Assembly: GCA_903970295.1 (NCBI GenBank)
Contig: CAJCHQ010000664.1
Location: 1 to 6,391 of the forward strand
Reading direction: 5' to 3'
Origin: Bryobacterales bacterium
GTDB lineage: Bacteria > Cyanobacteriota > Vampirovibrionia > Obscuribacterales > Obscuribacteraceae
DNA: 6,391 bases
Shown here: piece after piece, positions 1 through 4,253 of the stretch
How the letters are laid out: every line of letters starts with the position of its first letter
Numbering within the stretch: the first letter of the stretch is position 1
Notes under the pieces: model-generated
Seen by the model: the letters and a program-made list of their open reading frames with translations, nothing else
What the model was told of the DNA's origin: nothing
Databases searched by the model: none
Made by a program: the position numbers and the translations under genes

Positions 1-80
1 TTGACGTCAAAAACTATCGACAATTACACGAAACTTACAGCCGACCGCCATACTTACATAAAGCTTACAGAGCTTATCTG
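1..80. repeat. Cluster of short CTTACA repeats, possible mobile-element end
   Basis: The hexamer CTTACA occurs at 34-39, 53-58 and 64-69, followed by a related CTTATC at 73-78; another CTTACA lies at 152-157. The related ATTACAC lies at 23-29. The window opens with the perfect 10-bp palindrome TTGACGTCAA. Spaced short direct repeats in a non-coding stretch are typical of the ends bound by DDE transposases of the IS21, Tn7 or Mu type, so this may be the terminus of an element lying to the left. No transposase or matching second end is visible, so this is only a suggestion; a promoter-operator region of an unseen gene is equally possible. Confidence 0.3.
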
Positions 81-597
81 GTTGGCGATTCGGGGTTTAG
101 CTGAATGGCGCACAATTGAAAAAAAGACCAGGTGCATTCGAGATTAGTCGGCTTACATTCATGCCACCAGATATGGTGCGCTACCCGACGGCGCCAGACA
201 TTTGCTTCTGCTTCCTATCTATATGCACTACAAATGCATTCCAGCAGGACCACAAGCGAGACAGCCCCAAACAGCTGAAGCCGAACTCGATCGAGAGTTT
301 CCAAGATATGGTCGAATGCTAACGAGGCTTTTAGTGAAAGACTGCCTTAGTTTCTGCTTAGATTCGCACCGCTTTGACCGAGCAGCCCTGGCTAGAAAAC
401 CCTTCCAGTTGGCATTCAAAAAGGTCGTGGACTAAGTGGCAGCGTTGGAAAACTCGTAACTGGATCTTGATAGCTGCACGGAATGGATCGAAAGTTATAT
501 TCGCACTAAGGAAAGACTAAGAAATTTTTGTCGGCATTCACAACACGTTAGACTCGTATCGAACAGCGTTGATAATAATAATTTGGTGGCCCCAGAT
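81..597. other. Region without a convincing gene
   Basis: I see no supported gene in this 517-bp stretch. The longest open frame is on the + strand from 148 to 435, but it has only a TTG start (202) without a ribosome binding site, and its translation (rich in Arg, Ala, Leu and Pro) shows no motif I recognise. The antisense frame 228-419 is equally featureless. It could be decayed coding sequence or the flank of a mobile element. Confidence 0.4.
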
Positions 598-849
598 ATG
601 GACATTTTTGGTTACTTGTTCGGCACACTTTGCGCAGTTGCAGTCGCAGTCCTCGTAGGCATTCCAGACCGCTGGTTCGCTGCCCAGTCTGCACCGACTG
701 ACCCGAATAGCCCTGACAATTGGGGAAACCCGGGCGGCACCGAAGAATGTCAATCGCAAAGCGGCAAGCACATAGTCGTGTGTGTCCGCCCTCGCAAGCA
801 CAAGACAATCGAAAAGCAAGTCCCAGACGGCAATTTTGTCAAAGTTTGA
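598..849 (+). CDS. Possible small membrane-anchored hypothetical protein (83 aa)
   Basis: I do not recognise a family. From the ATG at 598 the protein begins MDIFGYLFGTL and has one hydrophobic stretch (about residues 4-22, rich in Ala, Val and Leu), fitting a signal anchor or uncleaved signal peptide. A Pro/Asn/Gly-rich middle (about 32-47) follows, then a basic tail with two cysteines (Cys51 and Cys62) around IVVCVRPRK. A TTG at 583 in the same frame would add five residues; I prefer the ATG because the hydrophobic segment then sits at the N-terminus. No good Shine-Dalgarno site is visible, which counts against it. In its favour, it converges on the next gene with stop codons only 11 bp apart and a small hairpin between them. 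An antisense frame over 538-819 competes but is less protein-like. Confidence 0.42.
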   Translation: MDIFGYLFGTLCAVAVAVLVGIPDRWFAAQSAPTDPNSPDNWGNPGGTEECQSQSGKHIVVCVRPRKHKTIEKQVPDGNFVKV

Positions 850-862
850 GGCGGTAGCGCCT
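849..862. terminator. Small hairpin between two convergent stop codons
   Basis: AGGCG (849-853) and CGCCT (858-862) form a 5-bp GC-rich stem around a GTAG loop. It starts inside the TGA of the + strand ORF and ends inside the TAG of the - strand gene. Neither side has a proper U tract, so termination activity is doubtful, but the placement fits a shared bidirectional 3' end. Confidence 0.3.
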
Positions 863-1172
863 AACGACCAAAGGCGCTGCCGACGGCCTGCGGAATCGGG
901 TTAGCGACATCGTATGCAAAACCGTCCTCCGCCAACGAAGCCAAATATCGCTGGCTGGGCTTGCCTAGATAATAAGTACGGCTCTTGCAACGAACTATGT
1001 TTCCCTCCAGAGAAGAAATCTCGGATGTGGTCAAGCGCTCCCCCTCTTTGTATGTCGGGTGACCGTAAACATCCCCGCGCAACCGATAGGAGACCGCCAC
1101 CGCAGTTTTGTCGCCGTCGGTATTAGAGACTAAATACCAGTTCTCAATGCGGACAATCTCTTCATCTGTCAT
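861..1172 (-). CDS. Hypothetical protein, 103 aa, soluble beta-rich small domain
   Basis: I cannot name this family. The protein is hydrophilic, without signal peptide or membrane segment, so probably cytoplasmic. The core reads as short beta strands: IENWYLVS (8-15), a turn, AVAVSYRLRGDVYGHP (about 25-40), then LTTSEISSLEGN (47-58), followed by a Tyr-Tyr-Leu-Gly-Lys segment and SQRYLASL. The arrangement of a GxVYGHP turn, a T-S-x-I segment and a Y-x-LG segment is one I associate with small uncharacterised bacterial proteins of about 100 residues, so the length looks complete. The ATG at 1172 has GGGAG at a suitable distance upstream, supporting this start. Upstream and in the same frame lies a second ATG with a better ribosome binding site, separated by a TGA (see the leader ORF). 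The terminator at 1300-1336 makes it a transcript separate from the His-rich gene. Confidence 0.7.
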   Translation of the reverse strand: MTDEEIVRIENWYLVSNTDGDKTAVAVSYRLRGDVYGHPTYKEGERLTTSEISSLEGNIVRCKSRTYYLGKPSQRYLASLAEDGFAYDVANPIPQAVGSAFGR

Positions 1173-1190
1173 AAGGGACTCCCAGGTGAC

Positions 1191-1208
1191 TCAATCACCA
1201 TATTGCAT
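1191..1208 (-). CDS. Possible 5-codon leader ORF (MQYGD) or nonsense-truncated start
   Basis: On the - strand, AGGAG (1221-1217) lies 8 nt before an ATG at 1208, which begins a five-codon frame MQYGD ending in TGA. This is the best Shine-Dalgarno site in the neighbourhood. The frame is the same as that of the 103-residue gene, whose ATG lies 36 nt further on. Either this is a leader peptide coupled to the downstream gene, or the gene once began here and acquired an in-frame TGA. Other genes in the window use TGA as a stop, so a recoded Trp is unlikely. It may also be chance. Confidence 0.3.
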   Translation of the reverse strand: MQYGD

Positions 1209-1230
1209 AGCAACTTCTCCTGTGATGATA

Positions 1231-1249
1231 CCGTATACGGAGCGCTCCG
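1231..1249. promoter_or_regulatory. Two overlapping perfect palindromes, candidate operator
   Basis: CCGTATACGG (1231-1240) and CGGAGCGCTCCG (1238-1249) are both perfect inverted repeats and share three bases. Neither has a loop, so protein binding is more likely than an RNA hairpin. On the - strand a weak -10-like TATCAT (1230-1225) follows directly, and the leader ORF and the 103-residue gene lie downstream. No good -35 box is visible, so the promoter is uncertain. Confidence 0.28.
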
Positions 1250-1299
1250 CCTTTAGTGGTGCCAAAGCTGAAAAAATTCGCTGGCGAATGCAAGCGACT

Positions 1300-1336
1300 A
1301 AAGAAAAGAAACCCCTGCCAAAATAATTGGCAAGGG
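1300..1336 (-). terminator. Rho-independent terminator of the His-rich gene
   Basis: Two 9-nt arms (1312-1320 and 1328-1336) pair fully around a 7-nt loop; read as - strand RNA, the CCCUUGCCA arm pairs with UGGCAGGGG with a single G-U wobble. The - strand continues into a U-rich run (complement of 1301-1311, TTTCTTTTCTT). It lies about 50 nt past the stop of the His-rich gene, as expected for its 3' end. On the + strand the following run is less U-rich, so it works mainly for the - strand. Confidence 0.78.
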
Positions 1337-1386
1337 TCTTTGTTAATGGCGAATATCTGCGTTGGTCTATCCTAAACGGCGGCAAG

Positions 1387-1719
1387 TCAGACCGCGCCAT
1401 GATGGTCGCAATGGTCACCGCATGGGCTATGCAAGTGCCCCTCGACAAGGTAATCAACATGGTCGGCATGAGGCACGGCTTCGTGCCCACATGATGACCC
1501 ATGCTTGTGTCCAGAATCATGACCGTTGCATTTATGCTCAGGCGTGCATTTACTGGCATGAGTAGATTCGCTCAGCTTGTGCTCGTCCACATGATCTCCA
1601 TGCACATGGTGGAGGTGATTGTCGTGAAGATAGTCGGTGTGGTCTTCATGACGGATTGCCTTATGCCCGCAGTTTTCGCCATGTTTATGGTCGTGCTTTT
1701 CGTGTACCGTACAACTCAT
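1387..1719 (-). CDS. His/Cys-rich metal-binding protein with a duplicated module
   Basis: The 110-residue protein contains 27 histidines and 7 cysteines and has no signal peptide, so it is probably a cytoplasmic metal-binding or storage protein; Zn, Ni, Co or Cu are all possible. Two 37-residue modules align without gaps, residues 11-47 and 71-107, with about 22 identities. Each has the order HKHG-x2-CGH-x-A, then H-x-DH-x-DYL, HLH and GDH-x-D. Similar HKHG-CGH / DYLHDGHLHHPHGDH proteins, usually with one module, are known to me as small hypothetical proteins. The reading frame extends to an ATG at 1884, but the His-rich part starts only after three clustered ATGs (1734, 1725, 1719). I chose 1719 because GGAG lies 9 nt upstream of it and the extension has no family character. 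The second module has replaced some histidines by cysteine (SPCGDHCDHH), which may change metal preference. Confidence 0.85.
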   Translation of the reverse strand: MSCTVHEKHDHKHGENCGHKAIRHEDHTDYLHDNHLHHVHGDHVDEHKLSESTHASKCTPEHKCNGHDSGHKHGSSCGHEAVPHADHVDYLVEGHLHSPCGDHCDHHGAV

Positions 1720-2043
1720 TTTCATTTTCTCCATATTCAGTTCTAAACGATTCGGAGTGGCGATTTCGAAAACGGGAATTGTTTTCAAAACCAATATCAA
1801 TGCCCCTTTCCATGCTCCGTAGTTTAACTGAGTAAGAAAAACCCGGTGAAAATCGTTCTCAATTTCAATTTTTGAATCAGACATCTAAAGTGACGACCAA
1901 TGCTCCATTCTGCTTGCTGAGCTTAAGCAGTGGCTCGGCATTAAGATCGAGAATTGCGCCACAATTTTTTCTGCATTTTTTGCGATCAGATCAAGCAAAT
2001 GTGTACTACGATCCTTGGAATCACAACCTCTGGAATAAGAAAA
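1720..2043. other. Divergent intergenic region between the His-rich and TPR genes
   Basis: This 324-bp stretch should contain both divergent promoters. It holds the inverted repeat at 1764-1790 (listed separately). Toward the TPR gene a weak sigma70-like pair, TTGCGA (1980-1985) and TACTAC (2004-2009), has an 18-bp spacer and ends about 35 nt before the ATG; I regard it as a candidate only. The N-terminal extension of the His-rich frame (1735-1884) and the + strand frame 1872-2063 cross the region, but neither looks like a protein. Confidence 0.4.
1764..1790. promoter_or_regulatory. Inverted repeat upstream of the His-rich gene, candidate operator
   Basis: GAAAAC (1768-1773) and GTTTTC (1781-1786) are perfect arms around 7 nt, and with one mismatch the symmetry extends to TTTCGAAAAC and GTTTTCAAAA (1764-1790). 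It lies 45-71 nt upstream of the preferred start of the His-rich gene, a suitable place for an operator. The arms are unlike the TGGAAA palindromes near the receptor, so a different regulator would be needed. Confidence 0.35.
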
Positions 2044-3099
2044 ATGGGCAAACGCAAGTTTAAAGCCAAATCTAATGATGAACGCGGTTACGACTACAGA
2101 CTGGACGATCCTAGAGGCAGCGAAAAGGAATTAGCATTCATCGAACGCTATTTTGCGGAGCGAGATGCGTCGCCGGAAGAAATCGCACAGCAGCTTCAGA
2201 ACTTTTTGCAAGGCGTCGAGCCCGCAGACTATCAGAACAGTTTGACCCCAGCACAGCGGGCTCAAGACAAGGCCTACGATGCCTTTGCCAGCTCAGGCAA
2301 AAATAGCCGAGTGAAACTAGCCAAAGAGGCACTGACCATCTCGGCAGATTGCCCAGACGCTTACCTAATTTTGGCAGAGAACGAAGCGAAGTCAGTTGAC
2401 GATGCGATCCCACTATTGCGCAAAGGGTTGGCAGCGGGCAAAAAATTGATCGGTGAGGATGGGTTTAGCCGGCACACGGGTGAATTTCATAAGTTCATGT
2501 CGACACGACCGTATCTGAGAACCCTTTTTTCCTTAGCCGAATGCTTAACAGTGATCGAAGAATTCGATGAAGCGATCGAACTCTACAAAGAAGCGATCCG
2601 ACTCGATCTCTCCGACTACTATCAAGCGAAAAGTATTTTAGTACCAATTATGGTGGCATCTGGCCAATATAGTGAGGCCCTTTCATTCATCGCTCAACAC
2701 GGCGTACGCGACACTAAAACACTCTATTCTAAAGCGCTCGCAAGCTTCGCGCTATCGGGAGACACGATCGAGGCGCAAGACGCATTAAAAGCGGCGCTGC
2801 TGCACAATAGTCACGTTATCGGTTGTCTGACTGAATTCAAAGAAACTAAACCAGACCCCCATCCCGAACCCGGCAGTTATGAGGAAGCCTCTGCCTATGT
2901 ATTCGAAGCCATGGCTTCCTGGATGTATGTCGAGGGTGCGTTGGCATGGCTGGCCTCATCTATAACAGCGACAATCACCAGGAAGACCGTTGACGATGTT
3001 TTCCCCGGCATGCGCAACGTCACGTCGGCGTCCATTTGGGATCCAGAAGAAGCCCTGGAAGACGCCATCTCAATTGGTTTAACTGGAGCAAAAGAATAA
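2044..3099 (+). CDS. TPR protein of the ST7-like type (351 aa)
   Basis: This is a soluble, helix-rich protein without signal peptide or membrane segment. Residues 76-135 form TPR-like helix pairs (AYDAFASSGKNSRVKLAKEAL, then PDAYLILAENEAKSVDDAIPLL). The segment TGEFHKFMSTRPYLRTLFSLAECL (about 145-168) carries the TRPY motif I associate with bacterial proteins similar to the ST7 (suppression of tumorigenicity 7) TPR family. A canonical repeat follows, EEFDEAIELYKEAIRLD (172-188), then further helix pairs to about 255, and a C-terminal YVFEAMASWMYVEGALAWL segment (285-303) typical of the end of this fold. Such scaffolds bind proteins; no enzymatic role is known to me. The start at 2044 (MGKRKFK) is preferred to an in-frame ATG at 1954 because the extra 30 residues are Cys/Phe-rich and unlike the family; a GGA at 2032-2034 gives a weak ribosome binding site. 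It stands alone: the next gene is 132 bp away. Confidence 0.83.
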   Translation: MGKRKFKAKSNDERGYDYRLDDPRGSEKELAFIERYFAERDASPEEIAQQLQNFLQGVEPADYQNSLTPAQRAQDKAYDAFASSGKNSRVKLAKEALTISADCPDAYLILAENEAKSVDDAIPLLRKGLAAGKKLIGEDGFSRHTGEFHKFMSTRPYLRTLFSLAECLTVIEEFDEAIELYKEAIRLDLSDYYQAKSILVPIMVASGQYSEALSFIAQHGVRDTKTLYSKALASFALSGDTIEAQDALKAALLHNSHVIGCLTEFKETKPDPHPEPGSYEEASAYVFEAMASWMYVEGALAWLASSITATITRKTVDDVFPGMRNVTSASIWDPEEALEDAISIGLTGAKE

Positions 3100-3158
3100 A
3101 AACACGCGGAGATGAATCCATATAGAAATCTTTGCATGCTGATTTTCTCCTAATGAAG

Positions 3159-3179
3159 TTTGGTGTTGTTCGCCCCAAA
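3159..3179. promoter_or_regulatory. Weak inverted repeat upstream of the CsoR-like gene
   Basis: TTTGGTG (3159-3165) and CCCCAAA (3173-3179) are inverted arms with one mismatch and a 7-nt spacer, 52 nt before the ATG of the CsoR-like gene. CsoR proteins commonly control their own gene through operators with G/C tracts flanked by A/T, so this is a possible site, but similar repeats arise by chance. Confidence 0.2.
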
Positions 3180-3231
3180 TAGCCCGTTTCCAAGCTAGTC
3201 AGAACGTAGAGATTAGCGATACACTTTCGCT

Positions 3232-3573
3232 ATGCCAATTACCGATGCCTCTAAAGAAAAACTGAAAGCCCGCTTGGCTAAAGCCATCGGTCATCTCAAT
3301 GCCGTGCATCGCATGGTGGACGAAAAGAAATATTGCATCGATGTGCTCAATCAACTTAAAGCAGTGCAAGCGGCGCTCGATAAAACATCAGAAGCGATTC
3401 TGCGCCAGCATCTCGAAACGTGTGTGGTGGAAGCGATTCAGCGACAGGATTCCGAACGCGTGATTGAAGAACTCGTTCAAGTTTTTCGCCAAGCTCCAAA
3501 TCTGTACACTGCACCCGAAGAAACAATGGAAGTAGTTTCAATGCAGCCAGGCAAAAAAGGCTGCTGCCATTAG
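3232..3573 (+). CDS. csoR: CsoR/RcnR/FrmR-family metal-sensing repressor, copper-type signature
   Basis: This is a cytoplasmic all-helical DNA-binding regulator. Members form tetramers that leave their operator when metal binds, derepressing efflux or storage genes. The core, from KARLAKAIGHLNAVHRMVDE (12-31) to ERVIEELVQVFRQ (75-87), covers the whole domain. The metal ligands of copper CsoR are present at the right places: Cys35 (in KKYCIDVLNQL), His60 and Cys64 (in RQHLETCV), with the second-shell Tyr34 and a Glu at 79/80. RcnR (Ni/Co) would have His at position 64, and the persulfide sensor CstR lacks the His, so Cu(I) is the best guess. The tail (88-113) is longer than in a minimal CsoR and ends in GCCH (110-113), a possible extra metal site. 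The ATG at 3232 has no clear Shine-Dalgarno sequence; a -10-like TACACT (3220-3225) lies so close that a leaderless message is possible. No copper ATPase or chaperone gene is visible in the window. Confidence 0.92.
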   Translation: MPITDASKEKLKARLAKAIGHLNAVHRMVDEKKYCIDVLNQLKAVQAALDKTSEAILRQHLETCVVEAIQRQDSERVIEELVQVFRQAPNLYTAPEETMEVVSMQPGKKGCCH

Positions 3574-3593
3574 CGCTTTTCTTGAGCCTTCTC

Positions 3594-3616
3594 TAGTACT
3601 TGTTAGTACTTGTTAG
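3594..3616. repeat. Tandem 10-bp repeat (TAGTACTTGT) at a convergent gene junction
   Basis: TAGTACTTGT occurs twice in direct tandem (3594-3603 and 3604-3613), followed by a third partial copy TAG. Because AGTACT is self-complementary, the two copies can also fold as a 6-bp stem with a TGTT loop. It lies just past the CsoR-like stop (3573) and touches the TAA of the TonB-like gene (3613-3615). It may act as a weak bidirectional terminator, but no U tract follows. Confidence 0.5.
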
Positions 3617-4032
3617 TCGACTTTGAACTCAACTTTGATTTTCTTGGTGCCCTCGACTGCCGCACCATCCATGGTGGCAGGCTTAAAGCGCCAGCGGCGC
3701 AAAGTTTCGAGAGCCAGCTCATCGACTTCATCCGATCCGGAAGAGGTATCAAGCTTGACTGTGCTTGTGCCATTCGGCTGGATCTTGAACTTAGCTACAC
3801 AATAGGATTGAAAACAGTCCTCGAGCAGATGCGAAGGAATGACCGGCTCCGGATTAAATACCGGCTGCGCCGGAGTAAATACTGCCTTCGATTCAGTGCC
3901 GCTATACAACATCTTGGCAGAACTGCCGCTGCCAATTGATAGAGCAACTACGCAGGCAGACAAGCAGAAAATCGACCCCCTAAGAAATCTGTGATGACTG
4001 GCGCTTATCTTATTCACGAACCATGGCCCCAC
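3613..4032 (-). CDS. Short TonB C-terminal-domain protein with N-terminal signal or anchor
   Basis: TonB proteins link inner-membrane energy (ExbB/ExbD) to outer-membrane receptors. Residues 65-139 form a TonB C-terminal domain: IPSHLLED, VAKFKIQPNGTSTVKLDTSSGSDEVD, then the family hallmark ALETLRRWRFKPA (107-119) and a closing KIKVEFKVD strand. The N-terminus has a basic part and a hydrophobic stretch (about 19-35) that could be a cleaved signal peptide (GSGSSA before Lys40), a membrane anchor, or a lipoprotein signal, since LSAC (24-27) matches a lipobox. The linker is only about 25 residues and lacks the long Pro-rich spacer of classical TonB, so spanning the periplasm alone is doubtful. 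Cys73 and Cys78 may form a disulfide. The start is a GTG at 4032; a GTG at 4017 is an alternative with GGGG 9 nt upstream. It is divergent from the receptor gene and shares its promoter-operator design, implying joint function. Confidence 0.85.
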   Translation of the reverse strand: MGPWFVNKISASHHRFLRGSIFCLSACVVALSIGSGSSAKMLYSGTESKAVFTPAQPVFNPEPVIPSHLLEDCFQSYCVAKFKIQPNGTSTVKLDTSSGSDEVDELALETLRRWRFKPATMDGAAVEGTKKIKVEFKVD

Positions 4033-4104
4033 AAAGAAGAAAAATGGCTGTAACTCTTATCTATTGGAGTGGTCACTGCGATAGATGGATAGGTAACTCT
4101 CAAT

Positions 4105-4133
4105 ATTATAATGGAAACGGTTTCCATTTACAA
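4105..4133 (-). promoter_or_regulatory. Sigma70-type promoter of the TonB-like gene
   Basis: Read on the - strand, TTGTAA (4133-4128) and a perfect TATAAT (4110-4105) are separated by 17 bp. The spacer (4127-4111) is exactly a 17-bp palindrome. Transcription should begin near 4098, leaving a leader of about 65 nt before the GTG at 4032. Confidence 0.77.
4110..4128. promoter_or_regulatory. Operator palindrome 1, AATGGAAACGGTTTCCATT
   Basis: This is a perfect 19-bp inverted repeat around a single central G. The core is TGGAAAC-G-GTTTCCA, a 7-1-7 layout like Fur-family boxes (compare TGATAAT-N-ATTATCA). It fills the spacer of the - strand promoter, so a bound protein would exclude RNA polymerase. 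Its mate lies 48 bp away, centre to centre. Confidence 0.75.
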
Positions 4134-4152
4134 TTTTATAGATATCTCAGCC

Positions 4153-4182
4153 TTGCAAATGGAAATCATTTCCATTTATAAT
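4153..4182 (+). promoter_or_regulatory. Sigma70-type promoter of the TonB-dependent receptor gene
   Basis: TTGCAA (4153-4158) and a perfect TATAAT (4177-4182) are 18 bp apart, and the spacer holds the second palindrome. Transcription should start near 4189, giving a leader of about 65-70 nt before the receptor start, close to the leader of the divergent gene. Confidence 0.77.
4157..4177. promoter_or_regulatory. Operator palindrome 2, core TGGAAATCATTTCCA
   Basis: This is a perfect 21-bp inverted repeat around a central C (4167), with AA and TT added to each side of the ATGGAAAT/ATTTCCAT arms. The core differs from operator 1 only in the innermost base pair (T/A for C/G) and the central base. 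It lies between, and slightly overlaps, the -35 and -10 boxes of the + strand promoter, so repression by steric block is expected. The 15-bp core matches the classical Fur/Zur 7-1-7 consensus at 11 of 15 positions by eye. Confidence 0.77.
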
Positions 4183-4246
4183 TCGACTCAACAATTACCA
4201 CCCGGTCGGCTGCAACAGAACTAGAAGCAGCCTAGCCAAGCGATCC

Positions 4247-4253
4247 AAAGGGG
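4247..4253 (+). promoter_or_regulatory. Ribosome binding site AAAGGGG that questions the receptor start
   Basis: The only Shine-Dalgarno-like sequence before the receptor abuts the ATG at 4254 with no spacing, but stands 6 nt before an in-frame GTG at 4260, which is normal spacing. An in-frame TAG at 4233-4235 excludes earlier starts. Initiation at the GTG is therefore quite possible; the signal peptide is preserved either way. Confidence 0.5.

Noticed and set aside
538..819. - strand open frame of 93 codons opposite the small membrane ORF
   Set aside because: The translation is Cys/Arg-rich without a folded-domain pattern, and no ribosome binding site is seen; it is probably a shadow or chance frame.
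1191..1559. - strand open frame of 122 codons running through the terminator
   Set aside because: It overlaps the His-rich gene out of frame and crosses a strong terminator; only its last five codons, with their own ribosome binding site, are worth noting.
1735..1884. 50-residue N-terminal extension of the His-rich frame
   Set aside because: It has no ribosome binding site at the 1884 ATG, contains a likely operator, and does not resemble the rest of the protein.
1954..2043. 30-residue upstream extension of the TPR protein
   Set aside because: It is Cys/Phe-rich and unlike the family; the MGKRKFK start at 2044 is more natural.
3610..3939. + strand open frame of 109 codons antisense to the TonB-like gene
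   Set aside because: The - strand frame has a clear TonB C-terminal domain, so this is its shadow.
4110..4177. LacI-type operators
   Set aside because: TGGAAACGGTTTCCA resembles LacI/CcpA sites, but those usually have even-length symmetry with a central CG; both sites here are odd-length around one base and the second lacks a CG.
4105..4182. MerR-type activation (operator between -35 and -10)
   Set aside because: MerR-family promoters have stretched 19-20 bp spacers; here the spacers are 17 and 18 bp with perfect -10 boxes, which fits repression better.
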